Source of the DNA: [Eubacterium] infirmum
Lineage (GTDB): Bacteria > Bacillota > Clostridia > Peptostreptococcales > Anaerovoracaceae
DNA: 64,000 nt
Direction: 5' to 3'
NCBI GenBank assembly: GCA_900450455.1
Contig: UGGN01000001.1
Span: forward strand, 186,001-250,000
In this document: piece after piece, positions 45,395 to 53,342 of the stretch
How positions within the stretch are numbered: position 1 is the first letter of the stretch
Layout: every line of letters starts with the position of its first letter
The notes under the pieces: generated by a model
Databases searched by the model: none
Told to the model about the DNA's origin: nothing
What the model saw: only the letters and a program-made list of their open reading frames with translations
Program-made: the position numbers and the translations under genes

Positions 45395-46293
45395 GTCTAT
45401 TAGTCAAAGAGATGTTAACCATGGGCGAAAAGCAGCTCATGGACAGCGATATTGCTGATGCGACGCGAGACTGCAAAATTCTATACTGCTACATGATGGA
45501 CATTCCTTTTTCAAAAATCATCCTAGAGTATCAGGAAGTACTTCAGGATAGACTTTGCGATAAGTATTTTGAGCTAATCGATAGGCGGAGCAAGGGTGAG
45601 CCCGTTCAGTACATCATGGGATGTCAGGAATTCATGGGTCTTGAGTTCATAGTGAACGAAAATGTGCTCATTCCAAGACAGGACACGGAGACGCTGGTTG
45701 AGGACGCGCTGGAGATAATAAATACGGGAACTCTTCGTGGTGAAGACATGGATGTTAAGCGTAAGGAATGGGATATTCTAGATCTTTGTACAGGCAGCGG
45801 TGCTATAGGTGTTTCGCTAGCGAGAATCGCTAATAAGGTTAATGTAACTTGCTCTGATATCAGTGAAGGGGCAATCAAAGTAGCCAAAGAGAATGCACAA
45901 AAGCACGGCCTTGCTAAATCTATGAAGTTTGAGCAGGGCGACCTTTTCAAACCATTTAATAAACACTTTCACAAGCAGAAGTTCGACATGATTATCTCCA
46001 ACCCGCCGTACATCAAGTCTTCAGTAATACCGACACTACAGAAGGAAGTCTGCGAGCATGAGCCGCTTTCGGCGCTTGACGGAGGAGAAAGCGGACTGGA
46101 TTTCTATGAGAGAATTGTAAGCGGAGTAGGCAGTCACCTGAAAAAGGGCGGTGTTTTACTGCTCGAAATAGGTCACGATCAGGGCGAAGCTGTGAGCGGA
46201 CTTTTATCGAGAAACGGTGAATTTACTTCGATAAGAGTGCTTAAGGATTTGGCAGAGCACGACAGAATAGTCTTTGCCAAGAAGTCGAAATAG
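45391..46293 (+). CDS. prmC: Release-factor glutamine N5-methyltransferase
   Basis: 300 residues. PrmC methylates the Gln of the GGQ motif in peptide release factors. SAM motif LDLCTGSGAIGVSLA (about 130-144) and the catalytic NPPYIKS at 204-210 are intact; N-terminal helical domain includes the VQYIMGCQEFMG and VLIPRQDTE blocks. It starts within the stop of the DUF1385 gene. Unusually the release factor gene prfA does not follow; rpmE comes next with its own promoter. Confidence 0.93.
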   Translation: MSLLVKEMLTMGEKQLMDSDIADATRDCKILYCYMMDIPFSKIILEYQEVLQDRLCDKYFELIDRRSKGEPVQYIMGCQEFMGLEFIVNENVLIPRQDTETLVEDALEIINTGTLRGEDMDVKRKEWDILDLCTGSGAIGVSLARIANKVNVTCSDISEGAIKVAKENAQKHGLAKSMKFEQGDLFKPFNKHFHKQKFDMIISNPPYIKSSVIPTLQKEVCEHEPLSALDGGESGLDFYERIVSGVGSHLKKGGVLLLEIGHDQGEAVSGLLSRNGEFTSIRVLKDLAEHDRIVFAKKSK

Positions 46294-46346
46294 TAAGGGT
46301 TTGGAGGCTGGGAGCAAATATATATAATATTTTTCTAATTGCTATC

Positions 46347-46375
46347 TTGCACAGCCTTTATTGCTGTGATACAAT
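46347..46375 (+). promoter_or_regulatory. Promoter for rpmE
   Basis: -35 TTGCAC (46347-46352), 17-bp spacer, -10 TACAAT (46370-46375). Leader of about 60 nt. Confidence 0.65.
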
Positions 46376-46439
46376 AGTAAAGCTGTAATAGTCAGTAAAT
46401 ATATGCACGGGGAGACCTGAGCAGGAAAGAGGTACAAGC

Positions 46440-46640
46440 ATGAAGGAAGGAATCCATCCTGATTATGTGGAATGTAAAGTAACTTGCGCATGCGGACATA
46501 CATTTGTAACTAAGTCTACTAAGCCGGAGCTAAGACTGGAAGTTTGCTCAGCGTGCCATCCGTTCTTTACAGGTCAGCAGAAGTTCATCAACCGTGGTGG
46601 ACGTGTTGAGAAGTTCAAGAGTAAGTACAAGATCGACTAA
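46440..46640 (+). CDS. rpmE: Ribosomal protein L31, zinc-binding form
   Basis: 66 residues, standard for bL31. The C+ (zinc) form is shown by the two cysteine pairs CAC and CSAC (in VTCACGHTF and [11 protein letters not shown]); the start [10 protein letters not shown] is typical. AGAGG lies about 8 nt upstream. It has its own promoter and terminator and so is uncoupled from the rho-DUF1385-prmC run. Confidence 0.96.
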   Translation: MKEGIHPDYVECKVTCACGHTFVTKSTKPELRLEVCSACHPFFTGQQKFINRGGRVEKFKSKYKID

Positions 46641-46663
46641 TTTGACCTATACACATGAGAAGC

Positions 46664-46692
46664 AAAGCTCTCCAGTTTTGGAGGGCTTTTTA
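46664..46692 (+). terminator. Intrinsic terminator after rpmE
   Basis: AAAGCTCTCCA / TGGAGGGCTTT stem with GTTT loop and TTTTT tail. Confidence 0.85.
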
Positions 46693-46727
46693 CGTGGTTT
46701 AAATTTAGCGATTACTTCACAAAATGA

Positions 46728-46756
46728 TTGCAAAATTGTCATAGAAATGATATTAT
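46728..46756 (+). promoter_or_regulatory. Promoter of the cobalamin operon
   Basis: -35 TTGCAA (46728-46733), 17-bp spacer, -10 TATTAT (46751-46756). Transcription would start near 46763, about 30 nt before the riboswitch. Confidence 0.65.
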
Positions 46757-46787
46757 TTGTATATAAATATAAACAACTTAATATCTG

Positions 46788-47005
46788 TTTAGGTGCCGGG
46801 AAAAGATCTCACTTTGATACCTATATATATCAAAGGCTTGAGCCTTTCCGGTGAAAAGGGAAACAGGTGTAAATCCTGTGCGAACTCGTCACTGTAAACG
46901 GTTAAAACACAGATGCCACTGCATTCGCGGATGTGGGAAGGCGTGATAATATATGCCGTTAGCCAGGAGACCTGCCTAGACTGTCAGATAACCGCCACGA
47001 GTAAT
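46788..47005 (+). ncRNA. Cobalamin (B12) riboswitch
   Basis: Conserved elements appear in order: AGGTGCC opening (46791), the GGTGAAAAGGGAA segment (46850-46862), GGTGTAAATCCTGTGCGAAC, CGTCACTGTAA, ATGCCACTGC with GTGGGAAGGC, and the B12 box AGCCAGGAGACCTGCC (46961-46976). It is the adenosylcobalamin-type aptamer that lowers expression of downstream genes when B12 is plentiful. The expression platform is the hairpin at 47046-47074. The whole operon to cbiC could be under its control, since no other terminator or strong promoter is evident before 60656. Confidence 0.93.
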
Positions 47006-47045
47006 TGGTGTCTTTGATGTTTTATGAGTTTGACTGATAATTTAC

Positions 47046-47082
47046 GGGATACTTTGCTCAAGGCGAAGTATCCCTATTTAGT
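47046..47082 (+). terminator. Terminator hairpin of the B12 riboswitch expression platform
   Basis: GGGATACTT (47046-47054) / AAGTATCCC (47066-47074), then TATTTAGTTGTTT. Lies between aptamer and cbiK. Confidence 0.65.
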
Positions 47083-47113
47083 TGTTTCGCTTTTTATACA
47101 ATAGGAGGAATGT

Positions 47114-48007
47114 ATGAAGAAATTATTATCTGTAGTAGTTATCGCAGTTCTCTCAATGTCGATGCTTTTGACAGGATGTGGAGAAAAGAAGGATAGCGGT
47201 AATACAAGCGCGTCAAGCGATAAGGAGATTTTGATTGTCAGCTTTGGTACAAGCTATAGCAACAGCAGACATGTGACAATCGGTGCTATTGAAGATGCAA
47301 TCAGAGAAGCTTACCCTGATTACCAGGTTCGTAGAGCTTTCACTGCTCAGATCATAATCGACAAGCTCAAGAAGGAAGAGAAAATCGAGATTGACAATGT
47401 AAAGCAGGCACTTGACAGAGCAGTTAAGAATGGCGTTAAGACTCTGGTTGTTCAGCCTACACACCTTATGAACGGTCTTGAGTACAATGAGCTTAAGAAG
47501 GAACTTGACAAGTACAAGGATAAGTTTGATAAGATTGCTCTAGGCGAGCCACTTCTAACAAGCGATGATGACTACAAGAAAGTTATCGCAGCAATTACAA
47601 GTGACACTAAAGAATACCTTGATGGTGAGACAGCAATCTGCTTTATGGGACATGGAACAGAGGCTAAGTCAAACAAGGTTTACTCTACGCTTCAAGAGAA
47701 GCTAAAGGCAGCCGGATACAATGACTACTTTGTAGGAACAGTAGAAGCTAAGCCTTCAGTTGATGATGTTATCGCACAGGTAAAGGAAAGCGGAAAGTAC
47801 AAGAAAGTTATCCTCCAGCCACTTATGGTAGTTGCAGGTGATCACGCAAATAACGACATGGCAGGTGACGATAAAGATAGTTGGGTAACAAAGTTCAAAG
47901 CTGCAGGATTTGAGGTTAAGCCTGTTCTAAGAGGACTAGGACAGATTTACGACATCCAGAAAATCTATCTAGAGCATGTAAAGGCAGCTATCGATTCATT
48001 GAAATAA
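47114..48007 (+). CDS. cbiK: Sirohydrochlorin cobaltochelatase, lipoprotein form
   Basis: 297 residues. CbiK inserts Co(II) into sirohydrochlorin in the anaerobic B12 pathway. The chelatase domain starts at about residue 38 (EILIVSFGTSYSNSR); metal-coordinating histidines are His180 (MGHGTEA) and His244 (VVAGDHANND), spaced like those of enterobacterial CbiK, and His117 lies in QPTHLMNG. Unusually it begins with a lipoprotein signal peptide ending LLTGC (Cys22) and a Ser/Lys linker, so the mature enzyme should be tethered outside the membrane. An exported chelatase could scavenge or handle metal or tetrapyrrole externally, or a cytosolic CbiK may be elsewhere. First gene after the riboswitch; AGGAGG upstream. 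Confidence 0.9.
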   Translation: MKKLLSVVVIAVLSMSMLLTGCGEKKDSGNTSASSDKEILIVSFGTSYSNSRHVTIGAIEDAIREAYPDYQVRRAFTAQIIIDKLKKEEKIEIDNVKQALDRAVKNGVKTLVVQPTHLMNGLEYNELKKELDKYKDKFDKIALGEPLLTSDDDYKKVIAAITSDTKEYLDGETAICFMGHGTEAKSNKVYSTLQEKLKAAGYNDYFVGTVEAKPSVDDVIAQVKESGKYKKVILQPLMVVAGDHANNDMAGDDKDSWVTKFKAAGFEVKPVLRGLGQIYDIQKIYLEHVKAAIDSLK

Positions 48008-48051
48008 TATGAATTCGAAAAATTTCAGGCAAGAATTTTAAAGGAGAGCAA

Positions 48052-48693
48052 ATGAAGAAAGTAGTAATTTTCTTACTTACTCTCTGCGTTGTAACAGCCG
48101 GTGTTCTCGAAACATCGGCTGTTCTTTTTAAGAACAATAGCTACGCGGAGACAAAATCAACCAGCGATAAAGTTGCACAGGACAGCGAAAAAGGAGCTAG
48201 AACAGACGTATCAAATCCGGATTTAAAGGAGCTTACCGGAAAGGACGTTAAAGACGGTACATATGATATTGAGGTTGAGAGTGATTCAGCCATGTTCAAA
48301 ATCATAAAGGCAAAGCTTACCGTAAAGGATGGCAAGATGAGCGCAGTTTTGACACTAAGCGGAAAGGGTTACCTGAGGCTTTTCATGGGAACAGGTGAAG
48401 AGGCAGTTAAGGCCGACAAGTCAAAGTACGCCGAGTTTAAGATTGTAGATGGCAAGTACACCTATGAGGTTTTAGTGGATAAGCTTAACACTCCTGTAGA
48501 GTGCACAAGCTTCAGCAAAAGAAAGCAGAAATGGTACGACCACCAAATAGTTTTTTTGGCAGATACATTACCTGAAGGTGCTGTAAAGAAGGATCACACA
48601 GTAGTAATAGTTTGTGTCGCGGCAGCTGTTGTGTTGGGTCTTGGAGCAATCTTCGCTATAGGACATGCAAGAAAGAAAAAATCTGCTAAATAA
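48052..48693 (+). CDS. Membrane-anchored extracytoplasmic protein of the cobalamin operon
   Basis: 213 residues: signal peptide (to about residue 25-32), one extracellular domain (about 60-185) and a C-terminal TM segment with a basic tail (VVIVCVAAAVVLGLGAIFAI, ARKKKSAK). The domain reads DGTYDIEVESDSAMFKIIKA, then AVLTLSGKGYLRLFMGTGEEA and FSKRKQKWYDHQIVF, a beta-rich pattern I recall from surface proteins next to metal or tetrapyrrole transport genes in Clostridia; I cannot name the family with certainty. Lying between lipoprotein CbiK and cbiD under the B12 riboswitch, it may bind metal or a corrinoid/tetrapyrrole at the cell surface together with CbiK (inference). GGAG precedes the ATG. 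Confidence 0.75.
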   Translation: MKKVVIFLLTLCVVTAGVLETSAVLFKNNSYAETKSTSDKVAQDSEKGARTDVSNPDLKELTGKDVKDGTYDIEVESDSAMFKIIKAKLTVKDGKMSAVLTLSGKGYLRLFMGTGEEAVKADKSKYAEFKIVDGKYTYEVLVDKLNTPVECTSFSKRKQKWYDHQIVFLADTLPEGAVKKDHTVVIVCVAAAVVLGLGAIFAIGHARKKKSAK

Positions 48694-48769
48694 AAGCACA
48701 GTAGGGTATAATATAAAAGGAGTCAAAAAGGCTAGATAAATAGAGACTTGCTAGGCATGGAGGATTTTC

Positions 48770-49933
48770 ATGGGATTTGAGCACTACTTGCGTTCAGGTA
48801 ATCAAAAACTGCGCTGCGGATATACGACCGGAACCTGTGCGGCACTTGCTGCAACGGGAGCCGCTATTTTGATGTTTAGCGGTAAGGCTCCTGAAACTGT
48901 CGGACTAATGACGGGAAAGGGCATACGCGTTGACGTACCGCTTGCGGATTTCGGCATGAACGGAAGTGATGCTTGGAGCTGCATCGTCAAGGATGCAGGA
49001 GATGATGCCGATGTCACAGACGGAATACGCGTCTATGCGACGGTATCAAAGATAGACAAGAAAGAGATTGAAATTGACGGCGGAGAGGGCGTAGGTAGAG
49101 TGACAAAACCGGGGCTGGATCAGCCCGTGGGCAATGCTGCTATAAACAGTACGCCTCGCCGCATGATTAAAGAGGCTGTTGAAACCGTATGCGAGGACTA
49201 CGGATACGAGGGCGGAATTAGAGTAATAATCTCGGTGCCTGAGGGAATTGAGGCAGCTAAGAGGACATTTAACTCCATGATAGGTGTTGAGGGAGGTATC
49301 TCGATACTGGGAACGTCCGGGATTGTTGAACCGATGAGCATGCAGGCACTAGTTGCTACTATTGAAGTGACGATGAGACAAGCAGCGGTGGCATCAAAAG
49401 ATTTAATTTTGATACCCGGAAACTATGGCGAAAGCTTTGTTGCAAACGAGCAGGTGGAAACCTACGGTATACCTAGCGTCAAGTTTTCCAACTTTCTGGG
49501 AGAAGCACTTGATATGGCGGTTGCAGAGGGCTTTGAGAGAGTGCTCCTGATAGGACATATCGGGAAAATGGTCAAAGTCGCAGGCTCGATAATGAATACG
49601 CATTCAAGGAGTGCCGATTGCCGTAAGGAAATCTTCTGTGCGCACACGATAATGTGTGGTGGAAGCGGTGAACTCGGCAGGGAGATAATGAAGGCGGCAA
49701 CGACGGATGCTTGCATAGAGATTCTCGACAAGGTTGACATGAGGGAGCCGGTAATGGAGAGCATAGTCATATCAATACAGAAGGCACTCAATAGAAGAGT
49801 TAAAGACGAACTAAAAATAGGGGTTTGCACATTCTCAAACGAATATGGACTTCTCGGGGTTAGCGATGGGGCTAAGGAGATTATCGACGAGTGGAATAGC
49901 GAGAAAAAAGCTAAGATAAAGCTCGAATATTAA
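48770..49933 (+). CDS. cbiD: Cobalt-precorrin-5B C1-methyltransferase
   Basis: 387 residues. CbiD methylates C1 of the macrocycle in the anaerobic pathway. The N-terminal LRCGYTTGTCAALAATGAA block and ISVPEGIEAAKRTFNSMIGVEGGISILGTSG are diagnostic. GGAGG lies 6 nt upstream of the ATG. A TATAAT at 48704-48709 might give a minor internal promoter, but the -35 is poor. Gap of 102 nt to cbiF. Confidence 0.95.
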   Translation: MGFEHYLRSGNQKLRCGYTTGTCAALAATGAAILMFSGKAPETVGLMTGKGIRVDVPLADFGMNGSDAWSCIVKDAGDDADVTDGIRVYATVSKIDKKEIEIDGGEGVGRVTKPGLDQPVGNAAINSTPRRMIKEAVETVCEDYGYEGGIRVIISVPEGIEAAKRTFNSMIGVEGGISILGTSGIVEPMSMQALVATIEVTMRQAAVASKDLILIPGNYGESFVANEQVETYGIPSVKFSNFLGEALDMAVAEGFERVLLIGHIGKMVKVAGSIMNTHSRSADCRKEIFCAHTIMCGGSGELGREIMKAATTDACIEILDKVDMREPVMESIVISIQKALNRRVKDELKIGVCTFSNEYGLLGVSDGAKEIIDEWNSEKKAKIKLEY

Positions 49934-50035
49934 ATTTTGATTTGTCGTTACATACACATTTGTTAAAACTGCATAATTTAGGATGCAAATGGATATGTAC
50001 TTTATTATATATTGGAGTTAAGGAGGAGGAAATTT

Positions 50036-50791
50036 ATGGTTAATTTCGTGGGAGCAGGTCCCGGTGGGGAAGATTTGATAACGCTGAGAGGTGCGAAGCT
50101 GCTTGGCGAGGCTGACTGTATAATATATGCCGGAAGCTTGGTAAACCCGGCTTTGCTTAAGATGGCAAAAGAAGGCTGTGAGATTTACGACAGTGCAAAG
50201 ATGACCCTCGAAGAGGTTATAGACGTAATAAAGCGCGTAGAAATGCAGGGAAGGATGACGGTTAGACTTCACACAGGAGATCCTTGTCTTTATGGTGCAA
50301 TACGCGAGCAGATGGACTTGCTCGATGAGCTTGAGATTTCATACGAGTACACACCGGGAGTTTCAAGCTTCTGTGGGGCTGCGGCAGCGATAAATGCCGA
50401 ATACACTCTTCCGGATATAACTCAGACGGTTATAATAACGAGAATGGAAGGGCGTACACCTGTACCTGAGAAGGAGAAAATGCATCTTCTGGCGCAGTCC
50501 GGAGCAACGATGGTAATATTCCTGTCATCATCGCTTTTAGAAGAGGTTCAGGAAGAGCTTCTAATGGGCGCATACACAGAGGACACACCTGCAGCGATTG
50601 TCTATAAGGCTACATGGCCGGAGGAGAAAAGCTATCGATGTACGGTTGGAACTCTCGCGCAGACAGCAAAGGAAAATGGCGTAACAAAGACAGCTCTGAT
50701 TATGGTTGGCGACTTCCTCGGAGACGAGTATAAGCGCAGCCTGCTATATCATCCGGAATTCACAACAGAATATCGTGAGGCAAGCAAGTGA
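50036..50791 (+). CDS. cbiF: Cobalt-precorrin-4 C11-methyltransferase
   Basis: 251 residues from MVNFVGAGPGGEDLIT, 6 nt after AAGGAGGAGG; an upstream in-frame TTG would put that site inside the gene. Tetrapyrrole methylase fold with the SAM site GAGPGGEDLIT and RLHTGDPCLYGAIREQM, EYTPGVSSF and IITRMEGRTPVP blocks characteristic of CbiF/CobM. Its last codons overlap the GTG start of cbiG. Confidence 0.94.
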   Translation: MVNFVGAGPGGEDLITLRGAKLLGEADCIIYAGSLVNPALLKMAKEGCEIYDSAKMTLEEVIDVIKRVEMQGRMTVRLHTGDPCLYGAIREQMDLLDELEISYEYTPGVSSFCGAAAAINAEYTLPDITQTVIITRMEGRTPVPEKEKMHLLAQSGATMVIFLSSSLLEEVQEELLMGAYTEDTPAAIVYKATWPEEKSYRCTVGTLAQTAKENGVTKTALIMVGDFLGDEYKRSLLYHPEFTTEYREASK

Positions 50792-51873
50792 AGAAAATCT
50801 TTTTAATTTCCTTTACAGACAATGGTCAGGCACTTGCGGAAAAGCTTGCCGGCGAGCTCAATCAAAAGGAGATGGAAGTTCAGGCTTTTAGGTGCGGAAA
50901 TCCGCTTTCGCTTTCGGCTTTTGCAAGCCAAGGCTTTAGGAAAGCTGATGCACTGATATTTGTCGGTGCTATGGGTATTGCCGTTAGAGCCATAGCGCCA
51001 CATGTGGTAAGCAAGGTCAAAGATCCTGCCGTAGTTGTAATAGATGAGAAGGGAAACAATACGATTTCTGTTCTCTCCGGACATCTGGGAGGCGGAAACG
51101 AGCTGACTCAACTAGTGGCTGAAATCACCGGAGCAAATCCTGTAATAACGACGGCTACCGATGTTCAGGGTGTTTTTGCTATCGACCTTTGGACAAAGAA
51201 GAACAATTGCAAGATTTTGAGGCCTGACAGAATCAAAGTTATCTCAGCAGCTCTACTTTCCGGAGAAAAGCTTGATTTCGTGAGCGACTATGAGATCTCC
51301 GGACAGGTTCCAAAGAATATTGAGCTTAGAGTTTTGAGGAGGCATTTGAGGGGGCAAAAGGAAGGCAAAGTGGAGAATGTTCAAGGCGAAGCCGGCTTTG
51401 ATGAGAGACCCAATGTGCTCGTAAGCATCGACAAAACAAAGATAGAAAAGGCAAATAGGAAATGCCTTGTTGCAGTTCCTCAAATCGCCTATCTTGGAGT
51501 CGGATGCAGGAAAGGAACTACGGAGCATGCGATAGAGGAATGCTTTGAGGAGTTCATGAGAAAGTCGGGAATATCCGCCGATGCAATTTGTCTTGTTTGT
51601 AGCATAGACCTCAAAAAGGATGAAGAGGGACTTATAAGCTTTTGTAAGAAGCACGAGTTAGAGTTTAAGACCTTTTCAGCTGAGCAATTATCTGCAGTAG
51701 AGGGAGAATTCTCGGGCTCCGACTTTGTTCAAAAGATAACGGGAGTAGACAATGTCTGCGAGAGAAGTGCAATTTGCGGCTCAGGTGGCATAATTGTAAA
51801 CAGGAAGATGGCGAAAAACGGCGTGACTATGGCGATTGCTACCGCGCATGTGAATTTAGATTGGAGATTGTAA
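50788..51873 (+). CDS. cbiG: Cobalt-precorrin-5A hydrolase
   Basis: 361 residues from GTG, overlapping the cbiF stop by 4 nt. CbiG opens the lactone ring and releases the two-carbon unit. Seen: central SGHLGGGNELTQLVAEITGANPVITTATD (diagnostic), N-terminal ADALIFVGAMGIAVRAIAPH and C-terminal LGVGCRKGTTEHAIEECF with KITGVDNVCERSA. A short charged stretch (about 189-208, GQKEGKVENVQGE) between domains is longer than I would expect, but the frame is intact. Confidence 0.92.
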   Translation: MKKIFLISFTDNGQALAEKLAGELNQKEMEVQAFRCGNPLSLSAFASQGFRKADALIFVGAMGIAVRAIAPHVVSKVKDPAVVVIDEKGNNTISVLSGHLGGGNELTQLVAEITGANPVITTATDVQGVFAIDLWTKKNNCKILRPDRIKVISAALLSGEKLDFVSDYEISGQVPKNIELRVLRRHLRGQKEGKVENVQGEAGFDERPNVLVSIDKTKIEKANRKCLVAVPQIAYLGVGCRKGTTEHAIEECFEEFMRKSGISADAICLVCSIDLKKDEEGLISFCKKHELEFKTFSAEQLSAVEGEFSGSDFVQKITGVDNVCERSAICGSGGIIVNRKMAKNGVTMAIATAHVNLDWRL

Positions 51874-51874
51874 A

Positions 51875-52621
51875 ATGACAAAAGTTTATGCTGTCGGATT
51901 AGGACCCGGCGGAAAAGAGATGATGACTGAAGAGGCTGTTCATGCTATTGAAAAATCAGATGTCATCTGCGGATATACGGTGTATGTCGATCTTGTAACT
52001 TCGATGTTTCCGGAGAAGGAGATATTTACCACACCTATGAAGAAGGAGATAGATCGTTGTAAGTGGGCGCTGGAGACAGCTCAGTCGGGAAAGACTGTTG
52101 CCATGGTTTGCAGTGGAGACGCCGGAGTTTATGGAATGGCAGGTCTCTTGCTTCAGCTACTTCACAGCTATTCAGATGTTGAAATCGAAGTGGTTCCGGG
52201 GATTACAGCAGCTATTTCGGGTGCGGCGGTGCTTGGAGCTCCGGTCGGACACGATTTCTGTGTGATTTCGCTTTCTGACCTTTTGACGCCGTGGGATTTA
52301 ATTGTTAAGAGGTTGGAACTTGCGGCAGAGGGAGATTTCATCACATGTCTATATAACCCCAGATCAAAGAAGCGTATCGAGCATCTCACGACGGCTTGCA
52401 ACATCATGCTCAAGCACAGAAGCGAAGACACGGTTTGCGGCTGGGTTAAGAACATCGGTAGAGAGGGTGAGGAGTATAGAATCTGCACGCTTAAGGAACT
52501 TGATAATGAGCCAATAGATATGTTTACGACAGTATTTATAGGCTCATCACAGACAAAACTTGTCGATGGGAAAATGGTAACTCCAAGAGGATACGAAAAA
52601 CATGAAGATATGTTTGTTTAG
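51875..52621 (+). CDS. cbiH: Precorrin-3B C17-methyltransferase (anaerobic, CbiH)
   Basis: 248 residues. The enzyme methylates C17 and contracts the ring to give cobalt-precorrin-4. Tetrapyrrole methylase fold: VGLGPGGKEMMTEEAV at the N-terminus, CSGDAGVYGMAGLLLQ, VVPGITAAISGAAVLGAPVGHDF and ISLSDLLTPWDLI, all typical of CobJ/CbiH. It starts 1 nt after the cbiG stop, using a GGAG within cbiG, and overlaps cbiJ by 20 nt. Confidence 0.94.
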   Translation: MTKVYAVGLGPGGKEMMTEEAVHAIEKSDVICGYTVYVDLVTSMFPEKEIFTTPMKKEIDRCKWALETAQSGKTVAMVCSGDAGVYGMAGLLLQLLHSYSDVEIEVVPGITAAISGAAVLGAPVGHDFCVISLSDLLTPWDLIVKRLELAAEGDFITCLYNPRSKKRIEHLTTACNIMLKHRSEDTVCGWVKNIGREGEEYRICTLKELDNEPIDMFTTVFIGSSQTKLVDGKMVTPRGYEKHEDMFV

Positions 52622-53342
52622 CGGTACATCCGACGGACGAGAGATGTCGAAGAGACTCGCGGAAATCGGAATAGATGTCAGCGTTTACGTAGCGACTGAT
52701 TACGGTGGCGAGGAGCAGGGCGAGGCTGAAGGCATAGAGGTAAGTGTAGGACGCAAAACCGAGGAGGAGATGCGCGAGCTTATGCTGAAGCACGATCTTT
52801 GCATAGATGCAACCCATCCATATGCTGTTCTTGCTACAGAAAATATTCGTTCGGCCTGTGAGGCTGCGGGAATTCCATATTACAGACTCAAGAGAAGAGA
52901 AACAGGCATGGACGAATCAAGCTATATAATCAGCTTTAAAACCACGGAGGAAGCGATAGATTGGCTTAGGGAGAAAAACGGCAGAATTATGCTCACCACA
53001 GGATCAAAGGATCTTCACAAGTACATGGTTTTAGGTTCTGAAAGGCTTTATCCCAGAGTTCTTCCGACGGGTGACAGCATAAGGCTATGTGAGGAAGCCG
53101 AGATTCCGCACCGCAACATCATAGCTGTGCAGGGACCTTTTGTTGAGTCGCTCAATATCGCTTTAATAGAGCAGTTTGAAATAGATTATGTGGTTACAAA
53201 GAATAGCGGCAGGGCAGGAGGCTTTGATGAGAAGCTCACTGCAGCTGAAAAGTGCAAGGTTCCTATTCTGGTAATCGAAAGACCGAAGGAAGACGGACTT
53301 TCGGCGGATGAGATTTTTGAGCTTTGCAGGAGGATGAAATGA
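52602..53342 (+). CDS. cbiJ: Cobalt-precorrin-6A reductase
   Basis: 246 residues. CbiJ (CobK family) reduces precorrin-6A with NAD(P)H. LFSGTSDGREMSKRLAE at the start, CIDATHPYAVLATENIRSACE and TTGSKDLHKYM are the family blocks, with GPFVESLNIALIEQF and VTKNSGRAGGFDEKL near the end. Overlaps cbiH by 20 nt and cbiET by 4 nt (ATGA), so translation is coupled on both sides. Confidence 0.93.
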   Translation: MKICLFSGTSDGREMSKRLAEIGIDVSVYVATDYGGEEQGEAEGIEVSVGRKTEEEMRELMLKHDLCIDATHPYAVLATENIRSACEAAGIPYYRLKRRETGMDESSYIISFKTTEEAIDWLREKNGRIMLTTGSKDLHKYMVLGSERLYPRVLPTGDSIRLCEEAEIPHRNIIAVQGPFVESLNIALIEQFEIDYVVTKNSGRAGGFDEKLTAAEKCKVPILVIERPKEDGLSADEIFELCRRMK

